DNA of 64,000 bases from Bacillota bacterium (GTDB lineage: Bacteria; Bacillota; Clostridia; Lachnospirales; Lachnospiraceae), in NCBI GenBank assembly GCA_023386315.1, contig JAEWJZ010000010.1, positions 372,001-436,000 of the forward strand, written 5' to 3'. The notes beneath the pieces were generated by a model. The model was given only the letters and a program-made list of their open reading frames with translations, had not been told where the DNA came from and did not search any database. Below, in pieces: positions 23,851-34,774 of the stretch. The number at the start of each line of letters is the position of its first letter. Within the stretch, counting starts at the first letter, position 1. Both the position numbers and the translations under genes were made by a program.

Positions 23851-24810
23851 TTATTTAGGCGGATTACAAAAGGTTAAAATCTGCTTTACATCAACACCCA
23901 TGTCCCGGAAACCGGACCACAAAAATTCAATCCTGCATATCCTGATTCTGATCAAATGAAGATCCGACGGAAGTTTCATCACATTCTCATATTTTAAATT
24001 TCTCATGACCAGGAAATCACGGTATTCTCCGCTCCCCGTTTCTATTATTTCAGCCGTACCTTTGATCTGCATTCCTCTTAACCGGTTCATTCCCTGGAAA
24101 TCATTAAAAACAGCCACGGAGACATTGGGATTGAGCAGAATATTTGCGAACTTCTCGCCCCCCTCGCTTAAAATATAAAAAAATCCATCCTTATACCGGT
24201 ATTCTATAGGGGTAGCACGGATTCGGTTCCCATACCCGGTTGATAACGAACAGGTATCGTGGTTTAACAGAAATTCTTCACAGATGTCAAGGATTTTTTT
24301 TTCATCCATTGCTGTAACGGGTGTATCCTTCCACTCCTTTATTCCCAGCAGCGTCTCAATATACCATTCCTGATCAAAACAAAGGTAATCCTGATCCTTT
24401 AAACCTGCCGATTGAAAAAATGCCGCTGTCTGCTTTCTGTCTTCCTTATTCAGCCGGCTTAAAACGAGGTTTCCGGCTACTGCGTCCTGAAATACCACGC
24501 AGCTTCCAAGAATTTCACTCACCGGCTGCAGATACCTCTTTGCGTTTTCTTTGGCAAGACAGGTACAAAAGAGTACTATTTTTTTTGTTTTCAGCCAGTC
24601 CAGATTATTTTTAATGCTTAAAACGGCCTCCTGTTCCAGCTGTTCACAATAAACAGGCACCAGCAAAACAACAAGATCCCATTGCTGTCCGTTATTCTGA
24701 AACTTAGATAAACGCATACATTTACCAGGTCCCAATACGAGTGCCGCCTGCTCTGCGGCCATTTTTGTAAACCCATATCTGCTTTCATATAAAACCAGAG
24801 TATTCTTCAC
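23851..24810 (-). CDS. Flavodoxin - pyridoxamine oxidase-like fusion protein
   Basis: 319 residues. The N-terminal half (about 1-160) is a flavodoxin fold with the FMN phosphate loop YESRYGFTKMAA. The C-terminal half (about 170-315) is a split-barrel PNPOx domain (GNRIRATPIEYRYKDGFFYILSEGGEKFANILLNPNVSVAVF). Both halves bind FMN, so electrons could pass between two flavins, as in small-molecule or nitro-compound reduction. It is monocistronic, with a GGGGAGG site. The combination is known in anaerobes but no substrate is assigned. Confidence 0.88.
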   Translation of the reverse strand: MKNTLVLYESRYGFTKMAAEQAALVLGPGKCMRLSKFQNNGQQWDLVVLLVPVYCEQLEQEAVLSIKNNLDWLKTKKIVLFCTCLAKENAKRYLQPVSEILGSCVVFQDAVAGNLVLSRLNKEDRKQTAAFFQSAGLKDQDYLCFDQEWYIETLLGIKEWKDTPVTAMDEKKILDICEEFLLNHDTCSLSTGYGNRIRATPIEYRYKDGFFYILSEGGEKFANILLNPNVSVAVFNDFQGMNRLRGMQIKGTAEIIETGSGEYRDFLVMRNLKYENVMKLPSDLHLIRIRICRIEFLWSGFRDMGVDVKQILTFCNPPK

Positions 24811-24953
24811 ACTTCCACCTCCCCTGTTTCATTCATATGCCCATACTTAAAATTTTAGAATTTCATAACGTTTTAATAAGTATACATCCTGTTGCTTTTT
24901 ATAATAAAACATATTAGAATTGGTTTAATTAAATTCGATTGGAGGCAGCAGCT

Positions 24954-26864
24954 ATGGTTCTGGATATTCCCACTATTTCTATAGTATATTTTTATATCAG
25001 TTTCATACATGTTCTCATTATGCTGTTTGTTTTCCGTATTATTAAAAATTATCCAGGTATGAATTGCATACTTTTCAGCTGTATTTTTTCCTCTTTAAGT
25101 GGATTTCTTTATGCACTCAAGTATGCTTCTGATTATGGAAACGTATTGGTATTCGTTTCCAATGTTTTCTTTTATTTTTCTATATTGGGCTTAAACATCG
25201 GCTTTTCCAAATTTCTTGACCTGCCTGTGGCTAAAAAGAAACTGCTGGCATTGACGATTCTATTTTTTTCTGGTAATCTCTGGTTTTCTTTTGTATGTGA
25301 AAACAAAAGTTACCGAATCATTGTATTTTGCCTGATTTTCGGTATTGTTTCATTTCTCAATGCGGAAAATTTAAACAATCATACCATTGATTCTGTACGA
25401 CCGGCAACCCGTCTCATCGCCGCAGCCTGCATTCCTTACGGAACATTTTACATCATTCAGGCTTTGTTAATTTTCTATAAAGAGACGCAAAACTATAACA
25501 TCAGTACCTTATTTTATCTTATGAGCTATTTTCTCTCCATTGCCAGCATCCTTTTATGGACCTATTGTTTCATTATCATGACTGTCCAGCGGGAGCATGC
25601 GGATAAAACGCTTGCAGAAGAACGGTTTCGTCTCATTTTTGAAACAATTCCCGATACCGTATTTATTTCTGAGTTTCCTACAGGAAAAATAATAGATGTA
25701 AATGAGACCTATACAATATTGACCGGCTATACAAAAGAGGAATCTCTGGGTAAAACTACTCTTGATTTAAAGTTCTGGAAAAACTCCGGTGACAGAGACC
25801 GCTTTTTTAAGATCATTGAGAAGGAGGGTGTCTGCAAAAACCTGGAAATCACCATTCTGACCAAAGAAAGAAAGGAATTAAATGCCCTGATATCAGCACA
25901 GACCACTCAGGTTGAGAACAGTACATACATCATCAGTGTAATCCGGGATATTACATCAAATAAGGCGTTGACGCTGAAGCTGAAAAAAAGCGAGGATACC
26001 TTTCAGGCAATTATGGAACAAAGTCCTATGTCTTTTATTCTTACCAATACATCAGGAGAGATTGAATATGCAAATCCAACCTTTTTAAAGCTTATGGGAT
26101 ATGAATTGCAGGAAGTACTGGGGAAGAATCCAAAAATCTTAAAATCCGGCTATCACAACAGGGAATTTTACCATAATTTATGGAGTACAATCCTTTCAGG
26201 AAAACAATGGAGCAGTGAAATCGTAAATAAAAAAAAGAACGGCGATTTAATCTGGGAAAATATAATTCTTACTCCGATTCTGAACGAAGAAGGCAGAATC
26301 ATTCAGTTTCTATCCACTCTGGAAGATATTTCAGATCGCAAAAAGACGGAACAGGAGCTTAAAATCCAGGCAAGAACTGATATGCTTACCGGCATCATGA
26401 ACAGAAGAAGCTTTATGGAAACAGCACAAAAAAGACTGTTGGATATAAAAGAGCACGGTCAGACAATAGCGTTTTTTATGATTGATATCGACCGGTTTAA
26501 AACCATCAACGATACTTACGGTCATAACATGGGAGACCGGGCGATCTGCCTGGTGACAGAAGAATGCCAGAAACTCATCAAAGGGGAGGATTTACTGGGA
26601 CGAATCGGCGGGGAGGAATTTGCAGCACTGGTTCTGGATTTTGATGAATCGCAAATTGTACGGAAATCTGAAATCTTATGCAGAAGAGTTGAGGAGTTAG
26701 AATTTTATACGGAAAATCAGGAAAGAATTCCCCTTCATATCAGCATTGGCGTCACTTTCTTTCACCTTGAGTCAGATACGCTGGAGAGTTTAATGGAACG
26801 TTCCGACATCGCTCTTTATCAGGCGAAGAATGCGGGACGTAACAGAATATCCGTGATTTACTGA
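24954..26864 (+). CDS. Membrane diguanylate cyclase with two PAS domains
   Basis: 636 residues. An N-terminal membrane sensor of about seven helices (residues 5-220), two PAS domains (about 230-345 and 350-470; the second with MSFILTNTSGEIEYANPTFLKLMGY) and a C-terminal GGDEF domain (about 475-636) with IGGEEF near 551. It should make cyclic di-GMP. The inhibitory I-site five residues before GGEEF reads KGED rather than RxxD, so product inhibition may be weak. The ATG at 24954 has GGAGG 8 nt upstream. Monocistronic, with its own terminator. Confidence 0.94.
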   Translation: MVLDIPTISIVYFYISFIHVLIMLFVFRIIKNYPGMNCILFSCIFSSLSGFLYALKYASDYGNVLVFVSNVFFYFSILGLNIGFSKFLDLPVAKKKLLALTILFFSGNLWFSFVCENKSYRIIVFCLIFGIVSFLNAENLNNHTIDSVRPATRLIAAACIPYGTFYIIQALLIFYKETQNYNISTLFYLMSYFLSIASILLWTYCFIIMTVQREHADKTLAEERFRLIFETIPDTVFISEFPTGKIIDVNETYTILTGYTKEESLGKTTLDLKFWKNSGDRDRFFKIIEKEGVCKNLEITILTKERKELNALISAQTTQVENSTYIISVIRDITSNKALTLKLKKSEDTFQAIMEQSPMSFILTNTSGEIEYANPTFLKLMGYELQEVLGKNPKILKSGYHNREFYHNLWSTILSGKQWSSEIVNKKKNGDLIWENIILTPILNEEGRIIQFLSTLEDISDRKKTEQELKIQARTDMLTGIMNRRSFMETAQKRLLDIKEHGQTIAFFMIDIDRFKTINDTYGHNMGDRAICLVTEECQKLIKGEDLLGRIGGEEFAALVLDFDESQIVRKSEILCRRVEELEFYTENQERIPLHISIGVTFFHLESDTLESLMERSDIALYQAKNAGRNRISVIY

Positions 26865-26875
26865 ATAAAAAATCA

Positions 26876-26910
26876 TGCCTGGGTTAAATTACTGCCCAGG
26901 CACAGTTTTT

Positions 26911-26912
<2 letters not shown>
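26876..26912. terminator. Bidirectional terminator between diguanylate cyclase and GH1 genes
   Basis: TGCCTGGG and CCCAGGCA (26876-26883 with 26895-26902) followed by TTTTTTT on the plus strand, and by TGATTTTTT on the minus strand. It ends both convergent genes. Confidence 0.9.
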
Positions 26913-30282
<3,370 letters not shown>

Positions 30283-30306
30283 TTATATTTCAGCAAGGTT
30301 TCATCC

Positions 30307-31578
30307 TTACTGTTTTTTCTGACTGTAAACCCAGTCCATGATTTCTCTGCTTTGGAATGCAGGAACCCAGGAACTATGGTATATCATCTGCCCCGCCTGT
30401 TTCATTTCTTCATCGCTATACATTGTGATCTTATTATTTTTTGCCCCCTGATCCTTTAAAACCTGATATAAAATCCTGGAAGTATAGCTGGTACATACCG
30501 GATCATTCTCCGCCTGGACAAACCACATGGGTACACCGGTTATATTATAATGTTTCATTAAACCAGAGATGTCCTGGTAACATTTCTGATAATCCTGATC
30601 GTTCAGTGCCAGACTGCCGTTAAATTTATAGGCGAGTCCATAGGGCTGGGAAATGGGAATTAATGTATCCTTCGCGCAGATGGGAAGGGCGGCTGCGAAG
30701 AAATCAGGATACTGCATGACAAATCGCAGCACTGCTCCACCTCCAGACGATGCTCCGCTGATATAGACCCGCTTTGAGTCAACCTTTCCTTTATTAATCA
30801 GATCCTGAATAAATTCATGAATTACCTCATTATACTCCTGCATCTTCTTAAGCTGGTCCGGCTTTTCCGATATTCCGAAGCTGTAGTTTTCCGGGAACTG
30901 AAAAGAAAGAACTGCGGTCTGATATCCGTCTTCTATCCATGAAACTGCTCCCCTGTTATTTAAAATATTGGCTCCTTCAAGGGATGTTGCAAGAACTTCT
31001 CCGCCCCCGTGCTCCCACAGCATAAGAGGTACTTTTGATGAACCGGACGGCAGATAAAGCCAATACGGTAATTCAATACCGTTGCTTCCTGTAAATGTGC
31101 CTTTAACAAAATCGTCAGCAGTTCTTGTCATTACCCGGCAGGAATCCCCTTTTTTTAAATCCAGCGCATCTACCGTGCTGTCAACTGCAAAGTCATAATG
31201 TGTGGACTGCATTTTTTCATTGTAAACCGTTTTTCCAAGATATCGAAAAGCATCCACATACAGCTTTACATTGTTCCCCATGATTTTTATGTCATTTACT
31301 TTATAGCTGTCATTTCCGATTGTTATTTTGAAATCCTCTGGTGTGATGGTTCCAAGTTCTTTCATATCCTTCAGCAGATAGGTAATGGACTCTGCTTCCT
31401 GACCATCATCTCCTACGTATGTATGAAGAGTGACGTTCTCTACAGTAACCCCCTGACCGCGGCCTGTGCTGGCTGCCGTCACAGTTTCTGCCTTTGCCTG
31501 AGCGGTGAATGCCGTATTGCCAAGCAGCAGTGTCATAAACAGAAGCAGACATCTTTTGGTACATTTAACCTTTTTCAT
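30307..31578 (-). CDS. Secreted alpha/beta-hydrolase esterase in beta-glucoside operon
   Basis: 423 residues with a Sec signal peptide (MKKVKCTKRCLLLFMTLLL, cleavage likely after AQAKA). A beta-sandwich-like N-terminal part (about 45-170) precedes an alpha/beta-hydrolase domain: oxyanion region LWEHGGGE, nucleophile GASSGGG, acid Asp in AENDP, and His in YHSSW. It resembles secreted phenolic-acid or polyester esterases of the PHB-depolymerase type. The ATG at 31578 has AAGGAGG. As first gene of the beta-glucoside operon it may strip acyl groups from decorated glucosides before import; substrate is inferred. Confidence 0.85.
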   Translation of the reverse strand: MKKVKCTKRCLLLFMTLLLGNTAFTAQAKAETVTAASTGRGQGVTVENVTLHTYVGDDGQEAESITYLLKDMKELGTITPEDFKITIGNDSYKVNDIKIMGNNVKLYVDAFRYLGKTVYNEKMQSTHYDFAVDSTVDALDLKKGDSCRVMTRTADDFVKGTFTGSNGIELPYWLYLPSGSSKVPLMLWEHGGGEVLATSLEGANILNNRGAVSWIEDGYQTAVLSFQFPENYSFGISEKPDQLKKMQEYNEVIHEFIQDLINKGKVDSKRVYISGASSGGGAVLRFVMQYPDFFAAALPICAKDTLIPISQPYGLAYKFNGSLALNDQDYQKCYQDISGLMKHYNITGVPMWFVQAENDPVCTSYTSRILYQVLKDQGAKNNKITMYSDEEMKQAGQMIYHSSWVPAFQSREIMDWVYSQKKQ

Positions 31579-31658
31579 CTTTTCCTCCTTAAGTATAAAA
31601 GCATATATATTCATTACAGGATTGGCCTTCTCCTGAATGGTTCGCCTTTTAACCCCAT

Positions 31659-31720
31659 AAAAACAAAAAGACTGATCATACCCACACGTTGCTTAAGCAA
31701 ACATGCAAATATCACCAGTC
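31659..31720 (-). terminator. Leader terminator of the beta-glucoside operon
   Basis: The 13-nt arms 31708-31720 and 31670-31682 pair with one mismatch and some G-U pairs, with an inner hairpin around TTGCTTAAGCAA (31689-31700), then TTTTTGTTTTT on the minus strand. Its 5' arm overlaps the RAT, so RAT formation excludes it. Confidence 0.75.
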
Positions 31721-31748
31721 ATGCCTGTATCTTGATACAGTAACACCC
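31719..31748 (-). promoter_or_regulatory. RAT antiterminator RNA site (BglG/LicT type)
   Basis: On the minus strand the leader reads GGGTGTTACTG, a stem-loop, then CAGGCATGAC, matching the ribonucleic antiterminator consensus bound by BglG/LicT proteins (GTTACTG ... CAGGCA). A promoter TTTACA-N17-TAATAT lies further upstream near 31795-31830. A cognate antiterminator gene is not in the window; the PRD protein at 190 has a DNA-binding HTH instead. Confidence 0.82.
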
Positions 31749-31847
31749 AGTTATTCATTTTTTATCTAATAAAACAATCACCCTTTAAATATTAAGTAAA
31801 TATTACCATATTTGTCCAAACGTGTAAAGACTTTTTGTATAATTTTA

Positions 31848-32717
31848 TTAATTAAAAAGTAAGTTCTTTACTCCTTCCACAGGCATCTCCTGCCCTGTAT
31901 AGAGCTTAAAGGCTGCAGCTCCCTGCCAGACAAGCATTCCCTGCCCGTTAATACAGATACAGCCCGCTTCTTTGGCTTCTCTCAGCATCTTTGTCTCCTT
32001 GGGATTATAAACCGCATCGGTCACAACCAGACCTGGACGGAACATGGTTACGTCTTTTACCACACTTTCGTTATCCATTGGTTTCATGCCTACGATGGTT
32101 GCATTGGCGAAAATGTCACTGGTTTTCATTTCTTCTCTCATCGTTTCCATATCTGTAATATCAAATACATTCACGATACACCCCGGCTTTTCCTGTCTGA
32201 TCTTCTCAGCCGTCTCCAGTGTTCTCTCAAAAAATGCATCCTTGATATTGAAAATGGAAATTTCTCCTGCTCCTTCTAACGCGCACTGCACCTGTATTGC
32301 TGTCGCTGCACCCCCTCCCCCGCATATGGTGATCTTTTTATCCTTAATTTCAACGCCATGATCCCTTAAGTTATCTACGAATCCCTGGCCATCTGTCATA
32401 TGTCCGGTGAGCTTTCCGTTTTCATTAACAATGGTGTTGACCGCACCTGTAATCCTTGCTGCAGCTGACAGTTCATCCATGTATTTGAGTGCCTCTGTCT
32501 TGCAGGGCATCGTCACGTTGCAGCCTCTCATACGCAGGGTTTTTACTGCTTCAATCGCCTTTTCCACCTCTTCTACGGTGACATCAAAGGCGAGATATGC
32601 ATAATCCAGTCCCAGCTTTTCAAAGCTGTAATTATACATGGCGGGGGAACCGGAATGTCCTACCGGTGATCCAATCAGTGCCATTAAACCTGTTCTTCCA
32701 GAAATCCTCTTTTCCAT
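31848..32717 (-). CDS. aroE: Shikimate dehydrogenase (AroE/YdiB-type)
   Basis: 289 residues. Substrate-site motifs: GSPVGHSGSPAMYN at the start and NVTMPCK with the catalytic Lys; AVNTIVNENGKLTGHMTDGQGF; nucleotide-binding GGGGAATAIQVQ. It reduces 3-dehydroshikimate to shikimate. The ATG at 32717 has GAGGAG. The gene stands alone rather than with aroK (14352); YdiB-like members also oxidise quinate, so a catabolic role is possible. Confidence 0.92.
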   Translation of the reverse strand: MEKRISGRTGLMALIGSPVGHSGSPAMYNYSFEKLGLDYAYLAFDVTVEEVEKAIEAVKTLRMRGCNVTMPCKTEALKYMDELSAAARITGAVNTIVNENGKLTGHMTDGQGFVDNLRDHGVEIKDKKITICGGGGAATAIQVQCALEGAGEISIFNIKDAFFERTLETAEKIRQEKPGCIVNVFDITDMETMREEMKTSDIFANATIVGMKPMDNESVVKDVTMFRPGLVVTDAVYNPKETKMLREAKEAGCICINGQGMLVWQGAAAFKLYTGQEMPVEGVKNLLFN

Positions 32718-32763
32718 ATTTGTTCTCCTCATTATCAGATCGTTTAAGCTTCTTTAACCGATA

Positions 32764-32792
32764 ACATAACATTTCTTTTACCAGGTTGTCAA
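32764..32792 (-). promoter_or_regulatory. Promoter of aroE
   Basis: Minus strand TTGACA (complement of 32787-32792), 17 bp, TTATGT (complement of 32764-32769), about 45 bp upstream of the aroE start. Confidence 0.65.
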
Positions 32793-32830
32793 CATCTAAC
32801 CAATGCATATCCCCTACTTAGCCCTCATTT

Positions 32831-33196
32831 TTACATTGATGCCAGCTTCTCTATTCCCTTTTGCAGATCCGGGACAAAGCAAAAGTCTGAACCACGATTG
32901 CTTTCATAGATAAAATCCTTAAGGGGCTTGCTGGTATAAACGGAAAAATCACCGATTACCGCCATCTTCACACCGTAATTTACATATTTTTGTAAGATCT
33001 CCCCTGCAAGGCAAGTGCTTAAACGAAAGAAATCTTCTGTAATAGCTTCCTTTTGGACCACAAGCCTGCTGCTTTCAGTTTCAAATTTCACCTGAGCCAT
33101 TAAATCAAGAGCTGTGCCAACATCTTTAATCAGCAGCTCTTGTCCCGAAATCACCGCAACAGAAATGCCGTTTTTCATGATTGTTTCTATCTTCAT
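32831..33196 (-). CDS. DUF4180 domain protein
   Basis: 121 residues of the DUF4180 type: MKIETI, ISGQELLIKDVGTALDLMAQV, VVQKEAITEDFFRLSTCLAGEILQKYVNYGVKMAVIGDF in outline. This small alpha/beta fold often accompanies HTH or hydrolase genes, and its function is unknown. Its start overlaps the hydrolase stop by 4 nt (ATGA). Last gene of a three-gene unit with the hydrolase and the HTH protein. Confidence 0.85.
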   Translation of the reverse strand: MKIETIMKNGISVAVISGQELLIKDVGTALDLMAQVKFETESSRLVVQKEAITEDFFRLSTCLAGEILQKYVNYGVKMAVIGDFSVYTSKPLKDFIYESNRGSDFCFVPDLQKGIEKLASM

Positions 33197-34047
33197 TCCT
33201 TTTTATCTCCTCTTAAAAAACTTATTATCTCGTCAGATAACCTGGTTATAGAATGTCCTTCACCAGGTAAAACATTAATATCTGAATGGGGAAGCAGTTT
33301 ATGAAGCCTGTCCGCAGTTTTGTCAGAATGAAGCATAATATCTTTACCTCCCGCAAATAGGGCCACAGGCATGGAAAGTCTCTTAATTTCATCATCCCGA
33401 TAGATTGGTATCTCTTCCATTCTATAGCGGAATCCTTTCTTAATAAGCTTCTGAAGTTCCAGCATTCTTTCTGGTAGTTTTCTGCCCCCGTTTATTTTTA
33501 AATACAGCTTCTCCGTTCCCTTCTCTCCAAAAAGTCCATAATAAAGCGCAATGAAGAGAAAGGATTTTTTTGCCGGACTAATTCCGGAAGGTGCTATTAA
33601 AACCAGCTTTTCTACACGTTCCGGATAATGGAGGAAAAACTTCAGAGCCAGCCAGGCTCCCAGAGAGATGCCAATCAATACTGACTTTTCTATTTGAAGT
33701 GAATTCAGAACATCCAGAAGCCAGAGTGCATACGCCTTGCTCTTAAGCGGCAGCTGTCTTTCATCGCTTTTTCCCGGTTCTCCTGGAATGTCCGCAGCAT
33801 ATACCCGGTATTCGTTTGCATAGTTTTTTATTTCTTCCAGCCACATTGCGGAATTCATCCCTGAGCCATGCAGCAGAATCAAAGGCGGACATTCCTTATG
33901 ACCTGCAGTAATTAAATGGGTTTCTCCAAAACGGGTCTCAACCATCTGCTCTTCATGAGGAAATTTCCACTGCTCTAAAAATGAATCATACATATCTAAA
34001 ATATCTTTTTCCCCTTCCTTATTGCGAAATCCGCACTTTGCTTTCAT
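33193..34047 (-). CDS. Alpha/beta hydrolase
   Basis: 284 residues. Oxyanion motif HGSGMN (about 60), nucleophile elbow GISLGA (about 125), acid Asp in AGGKDI (about 235) and His in EGHSI (about 263) give a complete triad. A lid region lies about 155-205. Soluble, no signal peptide. Substrate unknown; the overall pattern is of the MhpC/RsbQ-like hydrolases. A GGAGGAAGGAG site precedes it. It is translationally coupled to DUF4180 and follows the HTH gene by 1 nt. Confidence 0.9.
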   Translation of the reverse strand: MKAKCGFRNKEGEKDILDMYDSFLEQWKFPHEEQMVETRFGETHLITAGHKECPPLILLHGSGMNSAMWLEEIKNYANEYRVYAADIPGEPGKSDERQLPLKSKAYALWLLDVLNSLQIEKSVLIGISLGAWLALKFFLHYPERVEKLVLIAPSGISPAKKSFLFIALYYGLFGEKGTEKLYLKINGGRKLPERMLELQKLIKKGFRYRMEEIPIYRDDEIKRLSMPVALFAGGKDIMLHSDKTADRLHKLLPHSDINVLPGEGHSITRLSDEIISFLRGDKKE

Positions 34048-34048
34048 A

Positions 34049-34522
34049 TCATTCTCCTTCCTCCTCAGCCAGCAAGCCTATAGTACTTAACATCTCTTCC
34101 ATGAATATCAGCCCTCCCCAAAGAAAAATCCTCAACTTCTGTTCCCCTTCATAATATTTCATATTAATGGAGGCATCATGAAAAGCCGGTTCTTTGCTGT
34201 TCATAACCGCCAGAAGCAGATTTGATATTCTCATATACTGGTTCTTTGTAATGTCAGACAAATCTACTACGGAAGATACGCTGCATCTGCTCCCTCCCGA
34301 ATTATCCGACTGCTTTATTACAGTAAAAGAATCAGAAGATTCATTCCTCTCAGTTGAGTCTCTGCTCTGCACAAAAAAATCCAGGTCCTCCTGTGTTATT
34401 CTCCATTGCTTTCCCATTCTTGATGCATTCAGCTTACCGCTGTTTATAAAATTTCGTATAGTTTTATGATGCATGTTCAGCATCTCCGCCACCTGGGTAA
34501 TGGTATAATATTTTTCTTCCAT
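34049..34522 (-). CDS. Excisionase-like HTH regulator with C-terminal sensor region
   Basis: 157 residues. The N-terminal MerR/excisionase-type HTH (about 5-55; YYTITQVAEMLNMHHKTIRNFI, then MGKQWRITQEDLDFF) binds DNA. The C-terminal part (about 85-157) has a DUF-like alpha/beta pattern ending in ENE-type acidic residues and might bind a ligand. First gene of the HTH-hydrolase-DUF4180 operon. Its promoter is made of 10-bp tandem repeats, so autoregulation by cooperative binding is plausible. Confidence 0.85.
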   Translation of the reverse strand: MEEKYYTITQVAEMLNMHHKTIRNFINSGKLNASRMGKQWRITQEDLDFFVQSRDSTERNESSDSFTVIKQSDNSGGSRCSVSSVVDLSDITKNQYMRISNLLLAVMNSKEPAFHDASINMKYYEGEQKLRIFLWGGLIFMEEMLSTIGLLAEEEGE

Positions 34523-34550
34523 GGTATTTTCCTCTTTGTTATTTACTACA

Positions 34551-34610
34551 CTTTATTGTAATTTATTTTACTTTATTGTACTTTATTATAATTTTATGTA
34601 TTTTATTGTA
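34551..34610. repeat. Six tandem 10-bp repeats in the HTH-gene promoter
   Basis: Six contiguous 10-bp units: CTTTATTGTA, ATTTATTTTA, CTTTATTGTA, CTTTATTATA, ATTTTATGTA, TTTTATTGTA; looser copies flank them at 34541 and 34611. One unit per helical turn places all copies on one DNA face, as expected for an iterated operator. It ends about 28 bp from the HTH start codon. Confidence 0.75.
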
Positions 34611-34719
34611 GTTTACAGAAATATCTTTGTCAATACAAATTGATCGTAACGCAATGGAATTTCATTCCTGTCAGAAAGTAAAATATTCCCATAAAGAAAA
34701 ACACAAATACTTTTACAAC

Positions 34720-34760
34720 AAAAAATGCAGCCTCCGCCGAAATATCCCGCAGTGACTGCA
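34720..34760 (-). terminator. Terminator of the GH95 gene / efflux operon
   Basis: Arms 34726-34738 and 34749-34760 pair (TGCAG ... CTGCA, one mismatch, some G-U), followed on the minus strand by TTTTTT. It lies about 15 bp past the GH95 stop codon. Confidence 0.7.
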
Positions 34761-34774
34761 CCTCATTTATAACT

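Noticed and set aside
31198..31743. 181-codon plus-strand ORF over the esterase start and RAT leader
   Set aside because: No ribosome site, Cys/Phe/Ile-rich shadow composition, and it covers a well-supported leader RNA on the other strand.
34541..34620. Tandem repeats as a CRISPR array
   Set aside because: Units are 10 bp and contiguous, with no spacers and no cas genes.
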